From contig JPPB01000252.1 of assembly GCA_001483205.1 (NCBI GenBank), positions 1-11,968 of the forward strand: DNA of 11,968 nucleotides, written 5' to 3'. This DNA comes from an alpha proteobacterium 3107 (GTDB lineage Bacteria > Pseudomonadota > Alphaproteobacteria > Rhodobacterales > Rhodobacteraceae). A program made the position numbers and the translations under genes. Shown piece by piece: positions 1 through 8,300 of this stretch (its first letter is position 1; each line of letters starts with the position of its first letter). The notes beneath the pieces were generated by a model. The model was not told the origin of the DNA, did no database searches, and saw only the letters and a program-made list of their open reading frames with translations.

Positions 1-216
1 TCTTGCCATAAAATTCATACGTTCCAATAGATTGAGGCGTCTATAAGCGCCTGCCGGGGGGCAGGCAGACGCTGCTTGGGCAGCAAGCGCCGGGCGGACA
101 ATTTGGCAGTTGATGCGCCATTATGCAGAGGTCTTTATGGTGGGACGGCGCGCCCTCACTCTTTCCCGGCCTATCCGTGCGGGCCATGAGCGCGCGCAAA
201 CCCGGCCTTTGGAAAA
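1..216. other. Non-coding left edge with hairpins, no gene seen
   Basis: I see no credible gene here. The frame that is open on the minus strand runs straight through the tRNA and has no protein character. The first 36 bases are AT-rich compared with the rest. Positions 37-84 are strongly self-complementary (listed separately). This is the sequence downstream of tRNA-Phe, so it should contain that transcript's end, but I find no stem followed by a U-tract on the minus strand. No integrase, direct repeat of the tRNA 3' end or other attachment-site signature is visible. Confidence 0.5.
37..84. repeat. Tandem hairpins downstream of tRNA-Phe
   Basis: A perfect 7-bp stem GCCTGCC/GGCAGGC (49-55 and 60-66) encloses a GGGG loop. 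It is extended by GCGTCT (37-42) pairing with AGACGC (67-72) across a one-sided bulge. A second stem GCTGC-TTGG-GCAGC lies at 71-84 and competes with the outer arm for two bases. Neither strand has a following U-tract, so a classical intrinsic terminator is not supported. It may stop transcription or protect RNA 3' ends for transcripts coming from either side; this is inference. Confidence 0.4.
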
Positions 217-291
217 TGGTGCCCGGGGGCGGAATCGAACCACCGACACGAGGATTTTCAGTCCACTGCTCTACCCCTGAGCTACCCGGGC
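217..291 (-). tRNA. tRNA-Phe (GAA)
   Basis: The minus strand folds as a complete cloverleaf of 75 nt including an encoded CCA. The acceptor stem is GCCCGGG/CCCGGGC, the D-arm GCTC/GAGC, the anticodon loop CTGAAAA with anticodon GAA, the variable loop five bases, and the T-arm GGTGG/CCGCC around TTCGATT. The discriminator base is A. The anticodon stem GTGGA/TCCTC has a T-T mismatch at pair 28-42. The gene follows yacG on the same strand and has its own promoter-like sequence at 327-355. It supplies phenylalanine for UUU and UUC codons. Confidence 0.97.
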
Positions 292-326
292 ACGGGTGAA
301 GCGGGTTACCTGCTTCGGGTCGCGAT

Positions 327-355
327 CTTCTAGTCAGCCCGGCGGTCGCTGTCCA
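327..355 (-). promoter_or_regulatory. Probable sigma-70-type promoter of tRNA-Phe
   Basis: On the minus strand, TGGACA (355-350, five of six consensus bases) and TAGAAG (332-327, four of six) are separated by exactly 17 bp. Transcription would begin near 320, about 29 nt before the mature tRNA 5' end, leaving a short leader for RNase P to remove. The site lies in the gap between yacG and the tRNA, where an independent stable-RNA promoter is expected. Confidence 0.5.
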
Positions 356-372
356 GAGGGAAATCGGCCCGG

Positions 373-567
373 TCACTGCCTTTGGCGATCCTTCTGCGGC
401 CCGGTTTCACCCGCCTTTGCCCTGTCGTCGTGGTCATCGTCATGGTCAGGGCCGGGCAGGCTGTATTCCCCGCCGAGCCAGCGCCCCAGGTCCACATCGG
501 CGCACCGCCCGGAACAGAAGGGGCGAAAGCGCTCATTGCTGTCTTTCCGGCAGATCGGGCAGGTCAT
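373..567 (-). CDS. yacG: YacG-type zinc-binding protein (DNA gyrase inhibitor family)
   Basis: This 64-residue protein starts MTCPICRKDS. It has the family's four zinc ligands as CxxC (C3, C6) and CxxxC (C18, C22), followed by a typical RCADVDLGRWLGGEY stretch. The tail is acidic then basic and probably disordered, with an Asp/His run at about residues 41-48. Known family members are small zinc-finger proteins; E. coli YacG binds GyrB and inhibits gyrase DNA binding. The start ATG at 567 overlaps the stop of the upstream RNase E/G-like gene in an ATGA arrangement, which implies translational coupling. A much longer upstream extension is open in this frame but lies inside the neighbour gene and was rejected. 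Family call secure; the gyrase role is by homology. Confidence 0.9.
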   Translation of the reverse strand: MTCPICRKDSNERFRPFCSGRCADVDLGRWLGGEYSLPGPDHDDDHDDRAKAGETGPQKDRQRQ

Positions 568-1601
568 CGGGGCAGGCTTTCCGACAGCGGGCAGCGTTCG
601 CGCTTTCTTTGCAGCTCGAAATGCCCCAGGGGTGTCCATCCGACAAGGGCGGTTTCCACCGGGTCGGCCCGAAACCCGGTGCGCAGCGCCTGCTCCAGCC
701 GGGGGCGGTCTTTCTTCGCCACCGGCGCGAAATCGACGACAATCTGGCCGCCCAGCCCGCGCACCCGCAACTGGCGCGGCAAGTCCCCGGCGGCAGAGAG
801 GTTGGCCTTCAGCGCCGCCGCAGGCGACAGGTCGCTGCCGGTGTTCACATCCACCGCCACCAGCGCGCGGGTGGGTTCGACATACATCGACGCCCCGCCC
901 GCAAGGGGGGCGCGTGCCGCCCGGAAAGGGGCAAGGTGTTCGGCAATCCCGTGATCCGCGAAAGCATCGTCCCCGTCGGCGAGCTGATCCGCCGCCCATT
1001 CGCGCCGGGCCAGATCATGGGGGTCGGGACCGTCAGACAGCAACTCCGGCCCGCCCTTCCCGGCGGCGGCCATCACACCGGCCGCCAGATCGCGCATCGC
1101 GGCAATGTCCTCTGCGATGTCGTCCGTGCCCGCGCCTTTCGCGGCGGACCGGATGATCAGGCCATCCGCACGGCCCGCCATTTGCTCCCCGGCAATCCGC
1201 ATCAGGCGGGCGCGTTCGTCCGGCCCGGTGATCCGGCGAGAGACGTTCAGCCCCGGCGCGCCGGGGGTGACAATCGCGTGGCGGCTCTTGAACAGGAGCC
1301 TTGCGGTGACCGGCGCGGCCTTGCCCTGCCCGGCATGGCCTGTCACCTGAACCGGCAGGCTCTGGCCGGGGGATAGCCCCTGTGCCTGACTCAGAAAGCC
1401 CGCGGCCCCGCCCGGCAGGCGGACAAAGACGCCGCCCTGCCCCTTGATCCGGCGCTCCACCACCGCCCGACAGACCGTGCCGGGCCGGAACGCGCCGGGG
1501 TCCGCCGGTTCGGTCAGAAAATCGGACAACCGGCCATTCTCGATCAGCGCCGCCGCCCGTCGCGCGCCCAGACGCCCCAGCACGATGATGCGGCCCTTCA
1601 T
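564..1601 (-). CDS. Short ribonuclease E/G-family protein lacking the zinc-link
   Basis: A 345-residue RNase E/G-like endoribonuclease. The N-terminal half has the S1-like segment (RRIKGQGGVFVRLP, about 51-63) and the PGLNVSRRI signature (about 116-124). The catalytic DNase-I-like region keeps both metal-binding aspartates, D251 in VAVDVNTG and D290 in GQIVVDFAP. Family enzymes cut single-stranded A/U-rich RNA in rRNA maturation and mRNA decay. Compared with E. coli RNase G (about 490 residues) it is short. The C-terminus ends soon after GWTPLGHFEL, and the dimerising CPxCxG zinc-link is absent: only C337 (CPLSE) remains. The ATG at 1601 was chosen because AGAGG lies 7 nt upstream and MKGRIIVLGR is a natural N-terminus; the frame stays open for 83 codons upstream into maf and was discounted. 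It follows maf by 70 nt and overlaps yacG by 4 nt. Confidence 0.88.
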   Translation of the reverse strand: MKGRIIVLGRLGARRAAALIENGRLSDFLTEPADPGAFRPGTVCRAVVERRIKGQGGVFVRLPGGAAGFLSQAQGLSPGQSLPVQVTGHAGQGKAAPVTARLLFKSRHAIVTPGAPGLNVSRRITGPDERARLMRIAGEQMAGRADGLIIRSAAKGAGTDDIAEDIAAMRDLAAGVMAAAGKGGPELLSDGPDPHDLARREWAADQLADGDDAFADHGIAEHLAPFRAARAPLAGGASMYVEPTRALVAVDVNTGSDLSPAAALKANLSAAGDLPRQLRVRGLGGQIVVDFAPVAKKDRPRLEQALRTGFRADPVETALVGWTPLGHFELQRKRERCPLSESLPR

Positions 1602-1671
1602 AAGGCCTCTGCATGTTGGCGCGTCAGTTGCCAAACCATCCGCCCGGCTGGGCCGATATGCACAGGCCTGT

Positions 1672-2247
1672 TCACCGGCGCGGCTCCGGCACACCCGCCG
1701 CGCGCAACAGGGCAACCGTTTCGGCCAGAGGCAACCCGACAACCGCCGTCCACGACCCGCCGATCCAAGGCACAAAACGCGCCGCATATCCCTGAATGGC
1801 ATAAGCCCCGGCCTTGCCCCGCCAGTCACCGCAGCCAATACAGGCGTCAATGTCGGTCTCGGTCAGCCGCGCCATACGCACCGTGGTTGTCACGTCTTTC
1901 TGCCACAGCCGGTCGCGCCTGCGCAGGGCAACGGCGGTAATCACCCGGTGACGCCGCCCCGACATCAGGCGCAGAAAGGCACGGGCCTCGGCCTCATCCG
2001 ACGGCTTTCCCAGAATGCGCCGCCCGACGGCAACAAGCGTGTCGGCACACAGCACCGCCTCGTCATCAGAGACCGGTATCGCGCGCGCCTTCTGCCCCGC
2101 CAGCCGGATGCAGCAATGGCGCGGCAATTCGCCGGGCAGGTGGGTCTCGTCAATCTCCGCCGGGCGAATCCCGTCAGGCACAATGCCGATCTGCGCCAGC
2201 AATGCCAGCCGCCGGGGGCTGGCGGACCCCAGAATAAGTTTCGTCAT
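1672..2247 (-). CDS. maf: Maf-family nucleoside triphosphate pyrophosphatase
   Basis: A 191-residue Maf/Ham1-fold protein that hydrolyses non-canonical or excess nucleoside triphosphates to monophosphates in the cytoplasm. Visible family signatures are SASPRR near the N-terminus (8-13), the EIDE segment (31-34), [18 protein letters not shown] (65-82) with the catalytic-site aspartate D69, and [17 protein letters not shown] followed by VVGLPL near the C-terminus (149-174). One oddity is GSW where many members have GSY. Length is normal for the family. The start at 2247 follows the infA stop by 24 nt, so the two are almost certainly cotranscribed. Substrate class (UTP/dTTP-type like YhdE, or m7GTP-type like YceF) cannot be settled from reading alone. 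Confidence 0.94.
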   Translation of the reverse strand: MTKLILGSASPRRLALLAQIGIVPDGIRPAEIDETHLPGELPRHCCIRLAGQKARAIPVSDDEAVLCADTLVAVGRRILGKPSDEAEARAFLRLMSGRRHRVITAVALRRRDRLWQKDVTTTVRMARLTETDIDACIGCGDWRGKAGAYAIQGYAARFVPWIGGSWTAVVGLPLAETVALLRAAGVPEPRR

Positions 2248-2271
2248 GGTGCGGACATGCCGGGCGGGGGA

Positions 2272-2490
2272 TCACTTGAACCTGTAATTGATCCGCCCCT
2301 TGGTCAGGTCATAGGGGGTCATTTCGACCTGCACTCTGTCGCCGGCCAGAACACGGATGCGGTTCTTGCGCATCTTGCCTGCCGTATGAGCGATGATTTC
2401 ATGGCCGTTTTCAAGCTCGACCCTAAACGTCGCATTCGGCAGGAGTTCCTTCACGACGCCGGGAAATTCGAGCATTTCTTCCTTGGCCAT
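2272..2490 (-). CDS. infA: Translation initiation factor IF-1
   Basis: Exactly 72 residues, beginning [19 protein letters not shown] and ending KGRINYRFK, which matches the E. coli IF-1 pattern almost throughout ([24 protein letters not shown]). It is a single OB-fold (S1) protein that binds the 30S A site with IF-2 and IF-3 during initiation. The frame is open further upstream, but M1 at 2490 is fixed by family length and by the GGAG motif 5 nt upstream. It heads the run infA-maf-RNase-yacG, and about 140 bp of non-coding sequence precedes it, which should hold the operon promoter. Confidence 0.98.
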   Translation of the reverse strand: MAKEEMLEFPGVVKELLPNATFRVELENGHEIIAHTAGKMRKNRIRVLAGDRVQVEMTPYDLTKGRINYRFK

Positions 2491-2630
2491 GGTCACTCCG
2501 TCTTGGATTACCCGTCCGGATCGCGGGCCGCTGTTACATGCGCCTTTAGCGGCGTGTATGCAAGGAATTTCGACGCTTTGTCGGGAAAGCCGCCGCGGTG
2601 ATGGAGGAATTTGCCCCCGCCGGGCGGTGT
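2491..2630 (-). promoter_or_regulatory. infA upstream region, promoter not resolved
   Basis: This gap between ygfZ and infA contains the most AT-rich stretch of the area. A loose promoter candidate on the minus strand is TTGCAT (2563-2558) and TGTAAC (2538-2533), but the 19-bp spacing is longer than usual. The part nearest ygfZ holds the GC palindrome listed separately. I expect the infA operon to start here but cannot name the exact site. Confidence 0.3.
2609..2629 (-). terminator. GC-rich palindrome immediately after ygfZ
   Basis: Right after the ygfZ stop codon the minus strand reads CACCGCCCGGCGGGGGCAAAT. It can form a short GC stem (CCGC/GCGG) followed by AAAT, not a U-tract. A closely matching element sits at the same offset after the uspA-like gene (8536-8555). 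Its position suggests a 3'-end or termination function; the missing U-tract keeps confidence low. Confidence 0.35.
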
Positions 2631-3386
2631 TCAGCCCGGCCAGATGACCGTGGCGTCGCCCGCCCGCAGCGTCGCCCCTCTTGCCCGGTCGAATCGCAGA
2701 TAGGCAATGGCGCGGTCGCCGGAGCAGGTAAACAGCCGCCCCGCGACCCTGCCGCCCGAAGTGATCTCGCACCCCATCGGTGGCGCGGTGCCCCCGACGG
2801 AAACGGTCACCAGCCCCTTGCGCAGCTCGGTCTTGTGCTTCATCCGAGCGGTGACTTCTTGCCCGACATAGCACCCTTTGCGGAAATCAACCCCGTTCAG
2901 TCGCTCGAATCCGGCTTCGAGGATGAAGGTGTCCGGGGTCAGTTCGATACCTGTCTCGGGGATACAATGCGCCACGCGGATGGCGTCCCAGTCGGTTTCG
3001 GTGTCGCCGTCGTCCCCGTCGCCGGAATAGAGCCGCCAGCCGAGTGCCGGATGCCGGGGGTCATGTATGGCCCCTGCGGGGGGCGCGCCGGTCCCGCGCC
3101 GGACGCGGGAGGCCACCGGTGCAATCGCGACATCGGCGCGCAGGCGATAGATCGACAGACGGCGGATGAGGTCTTCGGCCAGGGCCGCCTTCACGTCGAG
3201 CAGAATTGCCCCGTCGCGCTCCAGCATCAGAAAGTCGGCCAGATATTTGCCCTGCGGGGTCAGAAGCGCGGCATAGACCAGCCCGCCCTTGTCCAGCCCC
3301 GACACATCATTGGTCACAAGGCCCTGTAGGAAGCCCTTGCGGTCCGCCCCGGTCACGGCGATCAGACGGCGGCATTGGGAGGTCAT
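2631..3386 (-). CDS. ygfZ: YgfZ/GcvT-like folate-binding protein (IBA57 type)
   Basis: A 251-residue protein of the YgfZ/IBA57 family, which uses tetrahydrofolate to help assemble or repair [4Fe-4S] clusters in certain enzymes. The diagnostic KGCYVGQE motif is present (170-177, conserved cysteine C172), followed by VTARMKHK. The N-terminal GcvT-like half contains [13 protein letters not shown] (15-27) and [12 protein letters not shown] (41-52), both typical of the family. An acidic Asp/Gly patch (about 122-132) interrupts the middle. The ATG at 3386 is supported by AAGGAG 7 nt upstream. It follows the ABC exporter by 46 nt on the same strand and probably shares its transcript, though no functional link between the two is obvious. 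Confidence 0.93.
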   Translation of the reverse strand: MTSQCRRLIAVTGADRKGFLQGLVTNDVSGLDKGGLVYAALLTPQGKYLADFLMLERDGAILLDVKAALAEDLIRRLSIYRLRADVAIAPVASRVRRGTGAPPAGAIHDPRHPALGWRLYSGDGDDGDTETDWDAIRVAHCIPETGIELTPDTFILEAGFERLNGVDFRKGCYVGQEVTARMKHKTELRKGLVTVSVGGTAPPMGCEITSGGRVAGRLFTCSGDRAIAYLRFDRARGATLRAGDATVIWPG

Positions 3387-3416
3387 CGGGTCTCCTTCAC
3401 GGGCGGGTCATGGTCC

Positions 3417-3428
3417 GGGCAGCGCCCG
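3417..3428. repeat. 12-bp palindrome GGGCAGCGCCCG after the ABC exporter
   Basis: GGGCAGCGCCCG forms a GGGC-AGC-GCCC mini-hairpin just beyond the exporter stop codon. The identical 12 bases occur at 10432-10443 directly after the dehydrogenase stop, in the opposite orientation relative to transcription. I recall GGGCGCTGCCC-type motifs as common between genes in Rhodobacterales; that is memory, not a search. Confidence 0.4.
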
Positions 3429-3432
3429 CCCC

Positions 3433-5220
3433 TCATTGCCCGGACTCCGGCCCGAATTGCAAGGCGTAGAGGTCGGCGTAAATCCCCCCGCGCGCCAGCA
3501 ATTCCTCATGCCTGCCCTCATCGACCACCCGGCCCTGATCCATCACCACGATCTTGTCGGCATTGCGGATGGTGGACAGCCGGTGCGCGATGACCAATGT
3601 GGTGCGGTTCCGGCTCAGCCGTTCCAGGGCCTCCTGCACCACGACCTCGGACCTGCTGTCAAGCGCAGAGGTCGCCTCGTCCAGCAACAGCACCGGGGCG
3701 TCGCGCAACAGCGCCCGCGCAATCGCAATCCGCTGCCGCTGACCGCCCGACAGATTGCTGCCGCGCGGCCCGGCGGGGGTTTCGAGCGCCGCGCCAAGCT
3801 CCGGCAGGAAATCATCCACATAGGCGGCGTTCAGAATGCGCTGCAACCGCTCTTCGTCCACCGCACCCTGCCCCAGAAGGATATTTTCGCGCAGGGTTTC
3901 GTCGAACAGCAGCGTGTCCTGAGAGACAACCGAAAACATCGCCCGCAAATCGGTCAGCCGCATGTCGGCAAGGTTGCGCCCGCCGATGGTCACCCGACCT
4001 TGTTGCGGCTCCACCAACCGGGTCATCACATTGAAAACCGTTGTCTTGCCCGCCCCGGATGCACCAACAAGCGCCGTCGTCTCGCCCGCCCCGGCGACAA
4101 AACTTGCCCCTTGCAGGACAGGCATGTCGCCATAGCTCAGCCTGACATCCTCGAACCGGATTTCGGTTTCATTGGCCCGTGGTGCCGCGACCGGCTCTGC
4201 CGGGGTCACGATACCGGGGCGCTCATCAAACAGGCGATAGAGCCGCTCCAGACTGGCCGCGGCAACCTGCCAGATGCCCGCAACCCCCCCCAGACGGCGC
4301 AACGGTTGCAGGGTCAGCGACATAGCGGTGAAAAAGCTCATAAACTGGCCGACGGTTTTCTCGCCCTCGATAATGTCCCGGCCACCGATCAGCAGGACGC
4401 AGAAAAAGCCCGCCCCCGTCGCCACGTCAATCAGCGCCGGAACCGTCGCCCGCCCGGCGGCGATTTTGATCTCGGCCCGGACGATCCGGGTGATGATCGC
4501 CTGAAAACGCCCGAGCTGATAGGCCTCCATCTGGTTCAGCTTGACCGGGTTGATGCCGTGGAAAACCTCATCAAGCCGGGTGGACCGCAAACCGGCCTCG
4601 CGCCGCATCTGCCCGGTCTTGCGGCGCACATAATGTTGCAGCGCGACGACCGGCAGGATCAGCACCGGGGCGGCAATCAGCGTCACCAGCGTCCAGACCC
4701 AATCGACCGACAGGGCCACCGCAAACAGCCAGAACAGGGCGAACACATCCCGCCCCACGCCCTGGATCACCGTGCTCCATATGTTCTGAATCGCGTTCGT
4801 GTCGCCCTGAACATATTCGATCAGCGATCCGGGCGGGTTTTTCTGGAAAAACGCGCTGTCGAGCGTCATCAGGTGTTCCAGCAGATCGGCCTGCATCTCG
4901 GTCGATGATTCCTGGGCAATGCGGACCAGAACCGTCTTGCGGATCAGTTCGCTGATCCCACGGAGCGAAAACAGCACGGCAATCGTCCCGCCGATCCACC
5001 ACAGCGCCCCGGCATCGCCGCCGATAAACACCCGGTCGAACATCGGCTCCAGCAGTTTGGCCAGGGCTGCAAGTGCGCCGCCCTCAATCATCAGCAGCAC
5101 CACCGAAAACGCCATCCAGTATTTATGTTTCGACAGATAGTCCCGCCACAACCGGCGCATCAGGTTGCGCGATGAATAGGGGGTGTCCGGGTGTGTATCG
5201 GGGGCGGATGTCGGGGGCAC
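3433..5220 (-). CDS. MsbA-like ABC exporter, fused permease and ATPase
   Basis: A 595-residue half-transporter with an N-terminal exporter membrane domain and a C-terminal ATPase; it would work as a homodimer in the inner membrane. Hydrophobic segments fall near 35-57, 73-90, 155-170, 175-195, 260-280 and 290-308. The ATPase has Walker A GASGAGKTT (386-394), Q-loop Q434, signature LSGGQ (490-494), Walker B VLLLDE (510-515) and H-loop H546 in IAHRLST. No peptidase or other accessory domain is fused. The layout resembles MsbA/multidrug exporters, so a lipid, lipid A precursor or hydrophobic drug is the likely cargo; substrate is not readable. The start is GTG at 5220 with a distant GGAG; an ATG at residue 21 is possible. 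It follows valS by 82 nt, where a weak TTGCAC box (5279-5274) lacks a good -10. Confidence 0.92.
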   Translation of the reverse strand: MPPTSAPDTHPDTPYSSRNLMRRLWRDYLSKHKYWMAFSVVLLMIEGGALAALAKLLEPMFDRVFIGGDAGALWWIGGTIAVLFSLRGISELIRKTVLVRIAQESSTEMQADLLEHLMTLDSAFFQKNPPGSLIEYVQGDTNAIQNIWSTVIQGVGRDVFALFWLFAVALSVDWVWTLVTLIAAPVLILPVVALQHYVRRKTGQMRREAGLRSTRLDEVFHGINPVKLNQMEAYQLGRFQAIITRIVRAEIKIAAGRATVPALIDVATGAGFFCVLLIGGRDIIEGEKTVGQFMSFFTAMSLTLQPLRRLGGVAGIWQVAAASLERLYRLFDERPGIVTPAEPVAAPRANETEIRFEDVRLSYGDMPVLQGASFVAGAGETTALVGASGAGKTTVFNVMTRLVEPQQGRVTIGGRNLADMRLTDLRAMFSVVSQDTLLFDETLRENILLGQGAVDEERLQRILNAAYVDDFLPELGAALETPAGPRGSNLSGGQRQRIAIARALLRDAPVLLLDEATSALDSRSEVVVQEALERLSRNRTTLVIAHRLSTIRNADKIVVMDQGRVVDEGRHEELLARGGIYADLYALQFGPESGQ

Positions 5221-5302
5221 GAAAGGATGATCTCCGGGTCCGGCGGTTTTGGTCTATCGCCAACGGGGGGGCTGTGCAAGCGGTTACATCGGGGCAGGGG
5301 CG

Positions 5303-8300
5303 TCAGGCGATGGCGCGCAGCCGGTCGAGGGCGGCGCTCAGTTTCGCCTCTTCCTCTTCGCGCGCGGCAAGGTTGGTGCGGGTGTCTTCCACCACTTCCG
5401 CCGGTGCGCCCGCAACGAATTTCGGGTTTGAAAGCCGCCCGCGCAGGCCGCCAAGCTCCTGATCAAGTTTTTGCAGGGATTTTTCGAGCCGGGCCATCTC
5501 GGCCTGAATATCAATCACATCAGCAAGCGGCAGCGCAAAGGTTCCGCCGTCGGCGGGGATGGTGACAGAGCCTTCGGGCAAAGTCTGTGCATCGGTCAGG
5601 CTGTCAATCCGGGCCAGCCTGAAGATCAGTGCCCGGTTGCGGGCGAGCGCCTGTTGTCCGGCCGCATCAAGCGACTGACAGATCATCGGGATTTTCAGGC
5701 CCGCAGGCACATGAAGCTGCGCGCGGGCGGAACGGATGTTCTCGATCAGGCTGATGACCCAGTTCATTTCCCGGTCGGCTTCTGCATCGACCAGTTCAGC
5801 CCCGTATTTCGGCCAATCAGCGTGAATCAGCATTTTTTCGCGCTTGGCGAGTGCGCCCCAGAGTTCTTCGGTGATGAACGGCATGATGGGATGCAGCAGG
5901 ATCAGGCACTGGTCGATGACCCATGCCATGGTCGCGCGGGTTTCCTGCACGACTGCGGGGTCTTCGGAGTTCAGAAGCGGCTTGGAAAACTCCACATACC
6001 AGTCGCAGACCCTGCCCCAGACAAAGGCGTAAAGCGCGCCCGCGGCGTCATTGAAGCGAAAGGCGGCAAGGGCCGCATCGACCTCTTGGCGCAGTTTTCC
6101 CGCCTCACCGATGATCCATTTGTTCGGCGTCCGGGTCGCGTCTGGCGGTTCGCTGCCCGGCACATGGCCGTCATAAGCCCCGTTCATTTCGGCAAAGCGC
6201 GCGGCGTTCCACAGCTTGGTGCCGAAATTCCGGTAGCCCGCGATCCGCGCCATGTCGAGCCGCAGCACCCCGCCGAGCGAGGCCATCGACGCATTGGCAA
6301 AGCGCAGCGCATCGGCCCCGTATTGGTCGATGACCTCCAGCGGGTCGATGACATTGCCGGTGGATTTCGACATTTTCCGGCCCTGCGCGTCGCGGACCAG
6401 ACCGTGCAGACAGACGGTGCGGAAGGGGATGTCGCCCGCCGCCTCAAGCTGCATCATCATCATCCGGGCGACCCAGAAAAACAGGATGTCCTGCCCGGTG
6501 ATAAGCACGGATGTGGGGAAGTAGCGTTCCAGTTCTGGCGTTTTTTCGGGCCAGCCGAGGGTGCCGACGGGCCAGAGGCCGGACGAAAACCAGGTGTCAA
6601 GAACGTCGGGGTCGCGGTTGAGTTCGACGAAAGGCTTATCGCTGGTGACCCTTTTCCGGCTATAAATTATGGCGGGAAAACCGGTATCGTCAGGGTTAAG
6701 TTTGACATTTTCACCGTAATATGCACGTGCCTGCGCAAGAGCCTCTTCCTCTGAAATCGCACAAAACTGTTTGCCGTCTCTGTTGTGCCTGTGCCTGCGA
6801 CGGATGACCTCGCGCTCAGGCCATTCCTCAGGCCATTCCTCAAGCGCCTCTTTCGTCGGTCCATACCACACCGGTATCCGGTGCCCCCACCACAGTTGCC
6901 GCGAGATGCACCAGGGTTCGATGTTCTCCATCCAATGGAAAAACACCTTCTCGCCCGATTTGGGCAGGATGTTCACCTGTCCGTCCTTCACCGCCTTTAT
7001 CGCCGGGCCGACGATTTTCGCCGTGTCCACAAACCACTGATCGGTCAGCATCGGCTCGATCACCACTTTAGAGCGATCGCCGAACGGCTGCATGATCGGT
7101 TTTTCCTCGACCAGCGGGACCGGGTTGCCGCTTGCATCGGTGGTCATCACCGCAAGCCCCTCGGCGGTGATCTGTTCCACCACCCTATCGCGCGCCTCGA
7201 ACCGGTCCAGCCCGCGCAAATCATCAGGCACGAGGTTGAAATATTCGATTTCGTCTTCAGGGGGCGTCTGGTCTTCGTCGGTGAACCCTTTTATCCGCTG
7301 CGCCAAACGTTCAAACGACTCCCGATCTTTGGGCGTAAGGCTGTCCGGCATTTTTTCCTCGCCCCCGGCGACCATCTGCGCCAAGGCCGCCCAGAAGGCA
7401 TAGGGCCAGTCACCATCGCCGCCGCGCATCCGGCCTTTTCTGTCCATCAGCCGATACATCGGAATGTCGTTCCGCCGGGCGACCTGATAATCGTTGAAAT
7501 CATGCGCGCCGGTGATCTTCACCGCGCCGGAGCCGAACGCCGGATCAGGATACTCATCGGTGATGATCGGAATCCAGCGGCGGTGCTCTTTCGGCCCGAC
7601 CGGAATTTCGCACAGCTTGCCGACAATCGGCGCATAGCGTTCATCCGACGGATGCACCGCCACCGCCCCATCGCCCAGCATGGTCTCGGGCCGGGTGGTG
7701 GCGATGGAAATGTAGTCGCGTTCCTCTTCAAGCGTCACATTCCCGTCGGCGTCCCGCTCGACATAGGTATAGGTCTCGCCCCCCGCCAGCCGGTATTTGA
7801 AATGCCACATGTGGCCGGGAACCTCGATATTCTCGACCTCAAGATCGGAAATCGCGGTCTCGAAATGCGGATCCCAGTTGACCAGCCGCTTGCCGCGATA
7901 GATCAGGCCCTTGTCATACATATCGACAAACACCCGGATCACCGCGTCGTGGAAATTGCCCTCATTGCCCGCAGGTGCCCCCGGCGCGCCCGACATGGTA
8001 AAGGCGGTGCGGGACCAGTCGCATGACGCCCCAAGGCGCTTGAGTTGTTCGATGATCCTGCCGCCGTATTTTTCCTTCCGCTCCCAGACCTCTTGCAGAA
8101 ACGGCTCGCGCCCCAGGTCGCGGCGCGGGGGCTGTCCGGTTTCGGCCAGTTCACGCTCCACCACCATCTGCGTGGCGATGCCCGCATGGTCAACGCCCGG
8201 CTGCCAGAGCACATCACAGCCCTGCATTCGTTTCCAGCGGATCAGGATGTCCTGCAACGTGTTGTTGAAGGCGTGGCCGATATGCAGAATGCCGGTGACG

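Noticed and set aside
49..84. Intrinsic terminator for tRNA-Phe
   Set aside because: The stems are good but no U-tract follows on either strand, and the site is about 130 nt beyond the tRNA; kept only as hairpins.
217..291. tRNA-Phe 3' end as an integration site for a mobile element
   Set aside because: No integrase, no second copy of the tRNA 3' end and no foreign gene block is visible in the adjoining 216 bases.
41..376. Minus-strand 111-codon frame at the left edge
   Set aside because: It reads through the tRNA-Phe gene, and its protein has no recognisable features.
296..1376. Plus-strand open frames opposite yacG and the RNase E/G-like gene
   Set aside because: They are GC-driven shadows of well-supported minus-strand genes; one begins at the tRNA gene and the translations are Arg/Pro/Gly/Ala-rich without motifs.
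1602..1850. N-terminal extension of the RNase E/G-like frame
   Set aside because: It runs into the maf coding region, lacks family similarity, and a good ribosome-binding site supports the start at 1601.
3289..4908. 539-codon plus-strand frame opposite the ABC exporter
   Set aside because: The minus strand encodes all exporter and ATPase motifs in order; the plus frame is low-complexity His/Arg/Gln-rich and shows no fold.
5252..5279. Promoter between valS and the ABC exporter (TTGCAC with GTCTAT/TCTATC on the plus strand)
   Set aside because: The -10 match is poor and the spacing 15-16 bp; the exporter is as likely to be read from valS.
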